This document shows, one piece after another, positions 43,595 to 54,077 of a stretch of DNA of 64,000 bases. Below the pieces are notes generated by a model. The model did not search any database. It was not told the DNA's origin and was given only the letters and a program-made list of their open reading frames with translations. The stretch covers positions 53,816,629 through 53,880,628 of the forward strand of contig NC_012878.2 in assembly GCF_000003195.3 (NCBI RefSeq), written 5' to 3'. How positions within the stretch are numbered: the stretch's first letter is position 1; every line of letters starts with the position of its first letter. A program made the position numbers and the translations under genes. The DNA comes from Sorghum bicolor. Lineage: Eukaryota; Streptophyta; Magnoliopsida; Poales; Poaceae.

Positions 43595-44539
43595 TAGACA
43601 AGATGTGACTATGTGAGTGAGTTGGCCAGAGTTGGCTACGGTGAGTGAGTTGGCCAGAGTTGGCTACGGTGGGTGAGTTGGCTAGCAGCTCTGTGCGACT
43701 GTGCCCCTGCCAGACTACCTCAAATGATAACGCAGGGCAAGCGGCAGCCTCCAGTGCCAGCCAGTGACAGCAACAAGTCCTAGACGTGCAGGCCGCCGTG
43801 TACCACCGGAAACTCGAATTCTTGTGTGTGAAAATATTTTTCTATGGAGATATTTAGAAACCGATAGAATAATCATATTTTTATGTACGTATGAAAAAAC
43901 GTACAAAAAAAATTATCACATAGAGCAATTCGAGTTTCTAAGTAGTGGTGGAAGTGTCCGCGGAATTATGGTGGGGCCTGGGGACGGGTTTTTGTGTAGG
44001 AAAACCCAGCACATTTCTCTTGTTTCCAATAATTAGTAGTGATCATATATAGCTGCTGAGCTAGCGCCACGATCCAAATTGCAGACAGCCTTTGAAAGCA
44101 TACTAATGTCCATGATGATTTCAATGCTTGCCAAGAGAGCAGGTGAGATCATGAACCGATAGTACATACTACGAGAGTTTCACGAACAGGGCTTTCGCGT
44201 GACCATGACGATGACTCATGGTAAAAGTTTGACGAACTCGATTGTACTAATCCACAATTCCACAGCGACTTGTGCGCAGATAGATTCCAGAACCGCATGC
44301 TAAGTACTAACACATGTATCCACCGATCTCCTAGTACGTATTCACCCGGCTACACATATAGTACTGCTGCTGCTTAATAAGCTAATAACTCACCCGGCTA
44401 CATATATACTGCTGCTGCTTATGCTAATATAAGTTAACTCACCCGGCGGCTAGTAGGGCTAACCTTGGATTATTATTACGCATCCACACCGTGACTGCAT
44501 GCGTGCGTGCGATCAGCAAGCAGGTCCGGCCGATCCTCG

Positions 44540-44930
44540 TCAGACGATGACCGCCGCCGCGGCGAGTGCGGCACCAGCGGCGCCCGCCACCCTCCATGCG
44601 CCACGGCCGCCGCTCGCGTCAGCCGCGGCGCTCCGGGCCCCGTGGACGACGTTCCACGCTACTGCAGCGTTGGCGGCCGTCCTCGGGCCCCCTGCCGACA
44701 ATGCCGCGGGGCACGGAGCCGGAGGAGCCGGCGGCGCCGCCGTCTGCCCTCCCACCGCCGCCTCCTCCACCACCGCGTCCGAAGCTTCCACCCCTAGCAC
44801 CGCCTCCGAAGCTTCCACCCCTAGCACCGCCTCCTCCACTGGCGAGGCAGGAAGCGCTCTGGAAGTGCACGGCCGCGCAGAGCAGCAGCGCCAGCGCCAT
44901 CGCGCATAGCGCCCTCGTCCCGCGTCTCAT
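44540..44930 (-). pseudogene. type A gene copy A2, frameshifted
   Basis: The frame from 44930 starts like A1 (MRRGTRALC, a Leu/Ala signal, HFQSASC, a Gly body) but runs into Arg-rich sequence. The usual tail (WRVAGAAGAALAAAAVIV, ending at 44540) is in the frame one base further on. The switch falls near a run of five G's (minus strand) at about 44685-44702, consistent with a one-base insertion. The signal and tail halves are otherwise well kept, so either the break is recent or the base is a sequence error. A near-perfect direct repeat (GGGARGGSF twice) is encoded in the body. Confidence 0.75.
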
Positions 44931-45152
44931 GGCCTTGCGCTCTCCCTTGATTCGCCTCCTCGGTGCGGTGGCTGTGCCTGCGCGCTGGCTGGAGTTGGAG
45001 CAAAGTGGCTAGAGCAAGGAGGGCGACAGGGAGAGGACGCGGCTGGACGGGATTGTGAGAGCGCTCGGGACACGATCATGTGCCACCTGCTTGTCACGCT
45101 GATATTTTCGTACGACGCCACGCCGTCTGCTTCTTTCTCTCTTTCTCACTCT

Positions 45153-45395
45153 GGCCTTGTTTAGCTCACCCTAAAAACCAAAATCTTTTCAAGATTCTCC
45201 GTCACATCGAATCTTACGTCACATGCATGAAGTATTAAATATAGACAAAAATAAAAACTAATTACACAGTTTATCTGTAAATCACGAGATGAATCTTTTA
45301 AACCTAGTTACTCTATGATTGGATAATGTTTGTCAAATAAAAACGAAAGTGTTACAGTTCCGAAAACTGAAAAGTTTTCGGAACTAAACAAGGCC
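45153..45395. mobile_element. Tourist-like MITE, TSD TCT
   Basis: GGCCTTGTTTAGCTCAC and CGGAACTAAACAAGGCC ends, TCT on both sides. It lies about 220 bp upstream of A2. Confidence 0.88.
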
Positions 45396-45418
45396 TCTCT
45401 CTTAGAAATTGCCTGATA

Positions 45419-45651
45419 CTCACTCTGTCCCAAAAAAAATATCGTTTTAGATTTTTATGTCATAAATTTGACTAGATTAGTAGAAAATACTTATAATATT
45501 TATATCTCTAAATAAATTCGTTAAAAAACTAGACTTAAAAATCTTTCCAATTATACTAATTATATACTATAAATATTAATATTTTTTGTTATATATTTAG
45601 TTAAAATTATTTTTAGAAGCGAAAATAACACTTATTTTGAGACTGAGGCAG
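45419..45651. mobile_element. Stowaway-like MITE
   Basis: CTCACTCTGTCCCAAAA and TTTTGAGACTGAGGCAG are imperfect inverted ends, TA outside both. The inner AAATATCGTTTTAG pairs poorly with the GAAAATAACACTTA end, so it is an older copy. Confidence 0.7.
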
Positions 45652-45675
45652 TACTTGGAAAGGCCTCTCCTGATG

Positions 45676-46308
45676 GTAGAGCTGGGACTTGGCCGTGTCA
45701 TTTGAGGGTGGGTCAAGGCACTTGGCCGTGTCATTTGAGGGTGGGTCGATGGAAGAGCTGGGACTTGGCCGTGTCATTTGAGGGTGGGTCAAGGCACTTG
45801 GCCGTGTCATTTGAGGGTGGGTCAAGGCACGGTCTTTTGGCATGATCTGAAGCACGGCATAGTATGAAATATTTTGGATCATGCCAGCACGACACAAACA
45901 CAAGGGCCGTGTCGTGCCTAAAATGTCGGCACGGCGGGCTACATGGTCTGGCCCGTATTTTGGGCCGTGCTTGGGTTGGCACGACACAAAAATATAGCAT
46001 GTAGACATTTCTACAACTAACAATACAATTTTCTAGCATTTACTATAGTACCTCTCATCTAATTCTTCAGTAGATTATGAAAATTATTAAATTTTTTATT
46101 AAAATAATGCACACAAGATATAAATATTTGATAGCGCAAGGAAAAAATAAAACTAGTAAAGATATTTTAAGAGTCGTGCTTAGGCCAGCACAACCTGAAA
46201 ACATGTCGGCGTGCCATGGTTGTGCTCGGGCCGATCGTGCCGTATGTCACGGCGTGTCTTGCGTACCTAAAGAGCGTGGCCGTGCTGGCCCCACTGTCTC
46301 AGCTCTAC
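45676..46308. mobile_element. inverted-repeat element with internal tandem repeats, 633 bp
   Basis: GTAGAGCTG and CAGCTCTAC are the ends and CTGATG borders both sides. The interior is rich in GGCCGTG/CACGGC motifs. Possibly hAT-like; I could not extend the flanking repeat to a full 8 bp, so the superfamily is uncertain. Confidence 0.6.
45687..45823. repeat. four copies of a 28-bp repeat in a 76-bp higher-order pattern
   Basis: The unit ACTTGGCCGTGTCATTTGAG plus GGTGGGTC occurs at 45687, 45720, 45763 and 45796 with spacers of 5, 15 and 5 bp. The pair was therefore duplicated as a 76-bp block. Confidence 0.92.
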
Positions 46309-46357
46309 CTGATGATATATACTTACGTATATAGTTAGAGTTATCTGATTATTATTA

Positions 46358-46597
46358 GACCTTGTTTAGTTACGAAAATATTTTGTAAAATTTTTCATAT
46401 TTCCCGTCACATCGAATCTTGTGACACATGCATGGAGCATTAAATATAGATAAAAGAAAGAACTAATTACACAGTTTATATAATTTACGAGACAAATCTT
46501 TTAAATCTAGTTAGTCTATGATTGGATAATATTTGTCAAATACAAGCGAAAGTGGTACTATTCATATTTTGTAAAATTTTTGGAAGTAAACAAGGCC
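46358..46597. mobile_element. Tourist-like MITE
   Basis: GACCTTGTTTAGTTACG and TTGGAAGTAAACAAGGCC ends and a full family interior. It lies about 490 bp downstream of B2. Confidence 0.82.
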
Positions 46598-47088
46598 TAT
46601 CTTGATCCAACTAACACGTCGTTCCCATGTTAATTTCGTGCCAGGATTTACCACGCAACAAGCTCTGCTAATTACAGTAAAACGCTAAGTAGATCTATAT
46701 GTTTCAAATTTCGATTCGATTATTACATCGATCCAAGCCGATCCAAACACGTGATCTTACGACCATGGTTTGTTTCCACGCCTGCCCCATGTAAATGTCA
46801 AAGTCCCGTATCACTAATTCAATTAATCAAAAGCAACTCCACGCACACAAAAACGCAATCGCGCGCTATTCGCTTGCTAGCTAGTAGTAATAAGCTTCAA
46901 TAACCAACCACCGGATGACTAAATTAAAATACTCCCTCGCAAATAAAAAATAAAAATAAAAAATTAAACTACTCCCAAAATCTACACGGTATGCATGCTA
47001 AACGTAACTACGATGAAAATGACGACACAACAAGCTAGTGCGATGCCAACCACTAGTTAGTGCCCCGGCCGGCCGGTCCTCTGCTCTC

Positions 47089-47502
47089 CTACAGCAGCCA
47101 GGCGGCGGCGCCCAGAACCGAGGCGGCGACGCCCACCTTCCAGGCGCCATCGCGGCCACTGGAGGCCGCCGACTTGTGGCCGTGACCGTGGTACCCAGCG
47201 CCTCCAAAGCCCCAGCCTCTTGAGCCGCCGACGGAACCTCCACCTTCTCCGCCTCCTCCGCCACCACGGCCGCCGCCGCCTCCACCACCGCGCTTGTCAA
47301 CGACGACGACATGCTCGACCGGCATGGCATCGTCGCTGCCTGTGGGGGCCTGTGCCTGTGCCCCGTCAGCCGCCGCGGCTTCCTGAGCCGCCTCAAGGGC
47401 CGCGGGGGCTGGGACCGCGTCGGCGGAGCTGAAGACCATCGTCGCCGCCAGCGCGAGGGCAACGAGCAGGAGCACGCTGGCGCGGCACGGCGGGAGAGCC
47501 AT
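47089..47502 (-). CDS. type B secreted protein, copy B2
   Basis: Intronless, 137 codons from MALPPCRAS. The frame continues upstream to an ATG at 47589, but only the MALPP start is shared with B1 and B3. Signal peptide ends near FSSADA. The APTGSDDAMPVEHVVVVDKR block is almost identical to B1. The Gly body is shorter and lacks most His. GYHGHGHKSAASSG and WKVGVAASVLGAAAWLL close the protein. The upstream flank matches B1 for only about 75 bp, and the TATA-like CTACAAATAC of B1 and B3 is missing, so expression may differ. Confidence 0.75.
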   Translation of the reverse strand: MALPPCRASVLLLVALALAATMVFSSADAVPAPAALEAAQEAAAADGAQAQAPTGSDDAMPVEHVVVVDKRGGGGGGGRGGGGGGEGGGSVGGSRGWGFGGAGYHGHGHKSAASSGRDGAWKVGVAASVLGAAAWLL

Positions 47503-48031
47503 GCTGGTCGTGCGCACGTGGACACGGTGTTGCTGCGACGTACGAACGCTGCCTGGATAACCGTTGTCGAGTTCACTAGACGAAACCAAGATAATTTTTT
47601 CTCTTAAAAATCGGGCTAAATTCCATCAGTGCAATTGTGAAGTTTGCATTATTTTAAGCACATGTTTGTTGGTTATCAAACTTGCCCGCCAAATATTAGG
47701 TAGGCCACAGTTCTAATTACGTGACAACATAATGTGAGCCATGCCAAATCAGTGGAATGGTTTTTGACTTGTCCTTAGGTTACTTGTCTATGTTCATTAT
47801 ATAGTATGATTCATACATTTCTAGTAAATTTCAATACATGTCTGAGTAGGACTCTAAATCTATTATATATCTAAGGTTCTATCTCTATTCTTATTAATTG
47901 CCCTAATCTATTCTTCTAACAAGCCAAGCTTCCTATACATAATCCGACAATGGCCCAAGAAAACGTGAAAAAAAAAGTTCATCACGTACGGCTATGTAGT
48001 GCACATCAGCACTAGAAGATACAGCTCAATA

Positions 48032-48283
48032 CTCCCTCCATCCCAAATTGTAAGTCATTCCAAAAATCTTGGAGAGTCAAAGCATTTTCACGTTTGACCA
48101 AAATTATAGAGTGAAATACTAAGATTTGTAACGTAAAATGAGTGTACTATGAAAATATAATTAAGGAAGAATCTAATGATATTTAGTTAATAATTATTAT
48201 TTTATCATATAAATTTGGTCAAACTTTGAAAAGTTTGACTCTCTAAGATTCTTGGAATGACTTATAATTTGGGATGGAGGGAG
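48032..48283. mobile_element. Stowaway MITE
   Basis: CTCCCTCCATCCCAAATTG and AATTTGGGATGGAGGGAG are near-perfect inverted ends, TA on both sides. The ends extend inward through AAGTCATTCCAA / TTGGAATGACTT. Confidence 0.92.
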
Positions 48284-50469
48284 TATAATTTTAGCACATA
48301 CTTCCTCCGCTAATCCACCATATCCATTCAGGTTTTTGTTCAAACAAATAGGTGCTTTACATTCGCTAAGTAAAAGAACCATCATTGAAATCCACACAGC
48401 CTTTCCTGAGATACCTTTTTTCATTGTTTTTTTTATGCCACGGATGTAGGTGGATTTGTCCCGCGAGTACACAAATAGACTTAATAATTTCACGAGCTAC
48501 CGCATATAACCCGTAAAAGTTAATCCTATTTTCTGAGTTTGCCCTCATTGATCATACAGCTTTTCATCCTATACATGATGTCAGCCAACACCCTATATAC
48601 CTGACTACGAACCAGTTTTACATCCTATACAAAAATAATTCCCATGCTCATTGGTGACCTGGTGGTGCTGGAGTGAGGTCACAGGTTGCTTCCCAGAACG
48701 CGGCGGCTCGCAACTCGCAAGTGGTGCCCCAAATCCAATTCCACGGTCGTTCACCAGTAACGAATCCAGCGAATCATCAGCTACTCCCGCAACTTTCCTT
48801 ATTTGGAAATGATAATTTCCACAACTTTCCATTTTTAGAAGGTGACTAAGTTATACATATATGTTATAGAATATAACTTACTTCTATAAGTTATACTAAC
48901 AACTTGGTATAACACTTTGTAAAACTTATCACCATATGACTTATTATACCATATAACTTACAACTTATGCCAAAACTTTGAAGCACAAAAGTTATAAAAC
49001 ATTTTTAATTTTTCTTTTGCCTTTTTTTCTCTTTTTATTTTTTATATAAGTCTATCAATTTTTTCTTTTTATATATGTTGTCAACCCTTATTTTATTTGG
49101 GCGATCGTTCACTTAGATTTGATGTAACAAAGGTTCAAACTACCTCCTCTTCTAGCGTGTTTTTCCATAACCACCGCTGATATCATATAAAAATAAAACA
49201 TTTATTTTAAAATGCTAGATGTAAATTTTATAATTATTAACTTCTGCACGTAACTTTTATATCTAACTTTTTGTACACAAATTTTATATCTAACTTTCTA
49301 CATGTAACTAGTAGATATTAACTTATAATTATTATCTTTTATGTCTAAATTTTTGCAAAACTATTTGATTTATTATATTTTGTGCTTAAATTGGTTTAAT
49401 TAAATTATATGCTTAAGTTTTAATTTTAACTTTTTTGAACGTTCGCTAAATTGTCTCGTCATAAATTATATTGATAAACTTGTTCCATAAAATATTATAG
49501 ATAAAAGTTGTGCGCATAACTTTATCATGTAGTAAGTTATATGTATAAGTTATGTGTGTAACTTTGTCACAGCGAAGGTATATATTAAAGTCATGTATAT
49601 AAGTTATACGTAAAAGTTTGTTCCATAAGTTTTACGTAAAAGTTGTGAGTACAATTTTTCAAAAAAGAAAAGTAGCGATTTTTTTTGCCTAAAATAGAAA
49701 ACTTTCCAAAAATAGAAAATTGCGGGATTTCTTTTTTTGCCAAAAAAGGAAAGTCGTGGAGGCTGTTTGATCGTTCGCTAGATTCAAATCGTTCGCTATT
49801 TAGTGAGTCGCTCCTGCATTCACGGAGGGCGCCGACACATAGAAACATCCAAAATCCCGATGCTATGCAACGCCAAGAGAATCAAACGAATGAAATCCCC
49901 AAAAAGTACAGCACATTTGCATCTCCCTTTTAAGAAAACCAAGTGAAGAACTTGTCATAATCTCGTCAATTTAGTCCATATAAGAGTTGCTACCACGATC
50001 CAAACTTCCCACATGGTTTTGCAGCTATTCCAGCACGGTTCCAGTTCTCATAATTTGCCCAAATCATCTCAAACCAAAAGAAATAAAGAATCTACTAGTA
50101 CTGATAATAGAGTGAAGTCCCCAATTCTACCAAGTCACAACTTGGAACCAGAGACCAATGCAGTCTTGCAGATAGATTTGAATTCATTCACGCACGCAAA
50201 CCATGAACTCCTCTGCTTATTCATACGTGGTCGGGAATTATACTCAACAAGAAATCGTAAACTCACCCTACTGCACAGCTAGGTAATCCTAATCCCTAAC
50301 ACTCTATTACTGCACAAGATACTCGCAATGACAGTTCAGATCCCAGAACGGCGTCATACTCACACACATGATGCCTCCACCGATCTGCTACTGCTAGCCT
50401 GCTACCACTAAACTGCTAGTACTACCAACCCCCATCTAACCTGGATTGCGCCTCCAACACGCGCGACGA
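48284..50469. other. AT-rich spacer, no gene seen
   Basis: The stretch 48840-49680 is dominated by variants of ATAACTT/AAGTTATA, an irregular diffuse repeat. Around 49985-50020 is a short echo of the unit II/III A-gene 3' flank (CCACGATCCAAACTT), which suggests the A3-B3 pair came from the same duplication series. The frame at 49591-49933 reads repeats of CAAAAATAGAAA on both strands and is not coding. Confidence 0.5.
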
Positions 50470-50817
50470 TCAGAACCAGGCGAGCGCCGCGGCGGTGAGG
50501 GCGGCGCCGGCTCCTGCCACCCTCCACACGCCATGCCCGCCCGCGCCACCCGCTGCGGCGCTGTGGTGGCCGTGCGACCCCCCTCCGGCCGTCCTCGCGC
50601 CGACGCCGGCGGCGGCGCCCGCACCGACCCCGCCGAGGAACGGGCGGCCCGAGCCGGAGCGACCTCTTCCCGACCCGCCGCCGCCGCCACCTCTTCCTGA
50701 CCCGCCGCCGCCGCCGCCGCCGCCTCGTCCTCCTTTGCAGGATGCGCCCTGGAAGTGGGTGGCCACGCAGAGCAGCGCCAGCGCTAGCGCGCAGAGCAGC
50801 CTCGTCCCGCCCCTCAT
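50470..50817 (-). CDS. type A secreted Gly-rich protein, copy A3
   Basis: Intronless, 115 codons from MRGGTRLLC; the frame is open 34 codons further upstream but lacks family similarity there. Signal peptide about 1-23, block HFQGASC, a Gly/Ser/Arg body (GRGGGGGGSGRG repeats), a section with HGHH, and the tail GVWRVAGAGAALTAAALAWF. All type A landmarks are intact. Its B partner lies 2.5 kb away on the same strand. Function unknown; surface anchoring inferred from the tail. Confidence 0.75.
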   Translation of the reverse strand: MRGGTRLLCALALALLCVATHFQGASCKGGRGGGGGGGGSGRGGGGGGSGRGRSGSGRPFLGGVGAGAAAGVGARTAGGGSHGHHSAAAGGAGGHGVWRVAGAGAALTAAALAWF

Positions 50818-51440
50818 CGCCGTCGCCGATGCGGTGGCTGCGCGCGGTGCGTCGAGGTGGTGGAGATGGGGAAAGCAAAGCGCCCGTGACGAGGAGGTAT
50901 GTTGCGGCAGGACAGCCACAGCCTATAGGTGAGGCGAGAGACGTGGCTTCGTGGCGCCCTCCTCCAACCGTCTTCCTCAAAACTTGGCAGGGCGGGGGAT
51001 TTACGGGCCCGTGGCGCTACGCAGCCACATGCGCCTGTGCCTACCGATCCACAAGTTCGGTTTCGATTTCGCTTTTTTCAATTGGAAGAGCGATGCGTGC
51101 ACAAAGTTCAGCACTTCGGCGTCGATATTTTTTTCTCAATTCGAACTGACAAGTGACAGCTGAGCCGCGTGGTTAGCTGGCTGGACTAGCCGAGGTGTGC
51201 GTTACATGCGCTTTGTCGTTCTTCTACAATTAGCCACGTGCTCATCGCCTTAATATTCCTCTAGTACGTACTCTCCTCCTCCTAATCTTTTATTATATAC
51301 TCGTAACAATCAGCAAAGCCAGCAGGAGTTAACAAAGCTGTCAAGTGTCAACTACAGCAACTGGTCCACAGTTTTTGAGAACTCGAGGTTTGCATTATTG
51401 CATAATCCTTCTATCCTGTATTATCAGCTGCTGCTCTAGC

Positions 51441-52285
51441 GGCCGGTTGCTTGCTGATCTTAGTCCGCCTTTTCCCCTCTCGAACTCTCTAGCTGCTACT
51501 GTTTGAGAGAGGTGAAAAGGAGAGTGCCGGCGAGGCCGGCGGTCTTCCTTGTCTTTGTCGGCCTTTGGAGACCGTTGTGCCCTCGCCGGTCAGGGGGATG
51601 GTTCTAGTAGGTCTAGGTTTAGGTGTCCGGTGGCGGTGGCGTCGAGGCGGTGGCGACGGCGGCGCCTTACTGGAATAAGGTCCTCTCGCGCTCCTCTCCG
51701 TCTCGGTGGCACTCCGCTCCGGCGCTGGCGAAGAGTATGTGGAGGTCGTCTGTACAGGAGTTTGTGTCGTCTTCGGCGGCTTCGTCACTTCGGTGGTGAT
51801 GGCTTCGGTGGCGGCCTTCGTCAAGGATGCTCTAACAACTGTGAGAGAAGTGGTTGCTTTTGAGAGTGGATCATGCTTGTGTTCCTGCGACGCATGTCGT
51901 CGACGAGCTTCGGTCCAAGTCTGGAGGAGCATGGGGTGTGTCCCCGGGTGATGCTTGTTCATCGTCATCATCCCGGCATCCGCGTTGAGTGGCTTCTGCG
52001 GTTCTTCTCAAAGCTCCATTGCGATGGTGCTTCTCCAGACCTGGGCCTGCTAGGGCGGCGGGATCCGGTGAGGATTCGACGGCGGCGGTCGATGGCAGAA
52101 GCTTCTAGCGACGACGGAAAACACTAGGTCCAAGGACTTTTTTACAATTTGCTATTTTGCCAAGGGCCTTTGTGTAAGTCAGGTGGGACAGTTGTCCATA
52201 TATCCTCCTCGTATGTACCTGTGTTTGTATGCATATTTGTACGTTTTCCTTAACTGGTAATACAGGTACATTTATCAAAAAAAAT
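51441..52285 (+). mobile_element. probable non-LTR retroposon with A-tail
   Basis: A GC-rich body gives way to an AT-rich 3' part ending ACATTTATC and eight A's. Flanking 13-bp sequences CTGCTGCTCTAGC (51428-51440) and CTGTCGCTCTAGC (52286-52298) match at 11 positions, like an aged target duplication. The interior has open frames (80-160 codons) but no recognisable reverse transcriptase, so it could be a truncated LINE, a SINE-like unit or a processed gene copy. Confidence 0.5.
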
Positions 52286-52572
52286 CTGTCGCTCTAGCAG
52301 AGTACCATGTCCCGAATTATCTATCGTCCACGCTACTGTACATGGATCCCACACCTACCGTTCATCACTACAGTCTTATCTTGTCACCCCGTCCCACCTC
52401 TGCCTATTCTCATCCCATTGTTACTTTATCGCTCATAGGCGTAGAACGCCATGGTCTGACCTCGCACAGCGTTGACCAGTCTCCCGAGCAGATCGACGTT
52501 GAGCCTTATTAGCGCCCCTCCCTTCTCTTGCTTTGCCAGCGACCCCCTCTCCTCCACGATGACCCACCTTAA

Positions 52573-52702
52573 TTATATTTTCATAATATACTCACTTTAC
52601 GTTACAAATCTTAGTATTTTTCTCTATAAATTTGGGCAAACATGAAAACATTTTGACTCTCCAAGATTCTTGGAATGACTTGCAACTTGGGATAGAAGGA
52701 GT
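52573..52702. mobile_element. truncated Stowaway, right half only
   Basis: GACTCTCCAAGATTCTTGG, AATGACTTGCAACTTGGGAT and AGAAGGAG, followed by TA, match the right half of 48032-48283. No left end was found. Confidence 0.7.
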
Positions 52703-52943
52703 ACCTCCAACGACAGATAATTCGGGAACGGAAGGGAGTATGATCAATTTCGGTGAATATTAGCAGACACATTGTGCCTATTGCTAGAGTAAGTAGTCGA
52801 TACTTCCATAGTTCATAAAAACCATACTAATGAGCAATATGACACGACTTGTTTCATTGTTTGCCATATACACAAGGATGGCCCTGCACTGCACATCGGT
52901 ATTTGAACTTATATGGAGTCGCCATCCTATATATAATAAACTA

Positions 52944-53185
52944 CTCAATCCATTCCAAATTGTAAGTCGTTTGATTTTTTTAATATCAAGTTTGACCGCT
53001 CGTTTTATTTAAAGTTTTATACAAAATATCACTTTTTTTTGTTGTGTATATGGTTTATTAATAAAAGTTCTTCAAAATGACTTAGAATTCGACTATATTT
53101 GCATAAATTTTTTTGAATAAGACGAGTGGTCAAACTTAGGGTAAAAAAAGTCAAACGACTTACAATTTGGGATGGATTGAGGGAG
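52944..53185. mobile_element. Stowaway-like MITE
   Basis: CTCAATCCATTCCAAATTG and CAATTTGGGATGGATTGAG are clear inverted ends, with GGGAG and TA beyond on the right and TA on the left. It lies about 100 bp downstream of B3 and may be within its transcript. Confidence 0.85.
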
Positions 53186-53282
53186 TAATAACTACGATGA
53201 TCGATATTTAAAAAAAATACTACGATGATCGATGCCATCGAGATCATGGCACCCGACGCAGTGCGTCCGCGTGTGTCTAGAT

Positions 53283-53930
53283 CTACAAGAGCCAGGCGAC
53301 GGCAAGAACCGTGGCAGCGACTCCCGTCTTCCAAGCGCCGCCGCGGGCACCGGCAGACGAATCGTCGTAATCGAGCACATCAAGCACGCTATCATCATCA
53401 TCATAGTTCGTGGTGCCTCTCGAGCCGCCGCCGGAACGAGAGCCACCGCCTCTTGATCCACCGCCGGAACGGGAACCGCCGCCCTTTGACCCGCTGCCGC
53501 CGGAACGAGAACCGCCGCTTGATGATCCACTGCCGGAACGAGAACCAGAACCGCCACCTGAGCCGGAACGAGAACCGCCGCTTGATGATCCACTGCCGGA
53601 ACGAGAACCAGAACCGCCACTCGATCCGCTGCTGCTAAAACGAGAACCCCCTCCGCCGGAGCCGCCGCTGCCGGAGGACAAGAGCATGACCCCCTCGCTG
53701 ACGTGCTCGTGGACTTGCTTGTCGTCGACCTCGTGCTCGAGGGGCACGGCTCCGCTGCCGGCCGGTGCCGCTTGTCCTTGGTGACCAGCGGCCTCGGTGT
53801 CGCCATCCTGAAGGGCGGCGGGGAGTCGGACTGCGTGCGCGCAGCTGAAGGACGCCGCGAGCGCGACGAGGCCGACGAGGAGGAGCAGTAGGAGGGCACC
53901 GGGACGACGACGACGCGTCGGGAGAGCCAT
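53283..53930 (-). CDS. type B secreted protein with long Ser/Gly repeats, copy B3
   Basis: Intronless, 215 codons from MALPTRRRR. Signal peptide to about residue 34 (ends FSCAHA). The region matching the type B block is diverged (PLEHEVDDKQVHEH), so the VVVVDKR motif is lost. Residues about 85-170 are imperfect GSGS/GGSRSG repeats. An acidic stretch (NYDDDDSVLDVLDYDD) follows, then the tail WKTGVAATVLAVAWLL. A TATA-like CTACAAATAC lies about 100 bp upstream, as in B1. The repeat expansion makes it about 1.5 times the length of B1 and B2. Function unknown. Confidence 0.72.
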   Translation of the reverse strand: MALPTRRRRPGALLLLLLVGLVALAASFSCAHAVRLPAALQDGDTEAAGHQGQAAPAGSGAVPLEHEVDDKQVHEHVSEGVMLLSSGSGGSGGGGSRFSSSGSSGGSGSRSGSGSSSGGSRSGSGGGSGSRSGSGSSSGGSRSGGSGSKGGGSRSGGGSRGGGSRSGGGSRGTTNYDDDDSVLDVLDYDDSSAGARGGAWKTGVAATVLAVAWLL

Positions 53931-54077
53931 GTCGGGAGCGCGTGCGTTGCTGCCTTTCCAAATACGGAGTATAGAACTGTACGACGTCTGCCTGACACGC
54001 CTGTTGGTGCCGCATTGCGCTGGTATTTGTAGTCCGCCGGAGCATGATGCCGGCGCGTGCCCGAACGCTACTCCTTA

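Larger units (their letters stand above)
41145..47830. repeat. tandem duplication unit III (about 6.7 kb)
   Basis: Homologous to unit II; anchors are listed there. The right boundary is placed where similarity to 40915-41135 fades. It carries its own later insertions (43135, 43269, 45153, 45419, 45676 and 46358). Confidence 0.8.

Noticed and set aside
45687..45823. Regularly spaced repeats resembling a CRISPR array
   Set aside because: Only four copies, spacers of 5 and 15 bp that are partly identical, inside a plant transposon-like element.
50408..50980. 190-codon Arg-rich frame overlapping A3, and the opposing + strand Pro-rich frames
   Set aside because: Shadow frames of the Gly-rich A3 gene; no signal peptide or family block. 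The same applies to the long + strand frames over A0, A1, A2, B1, B2 and B3.
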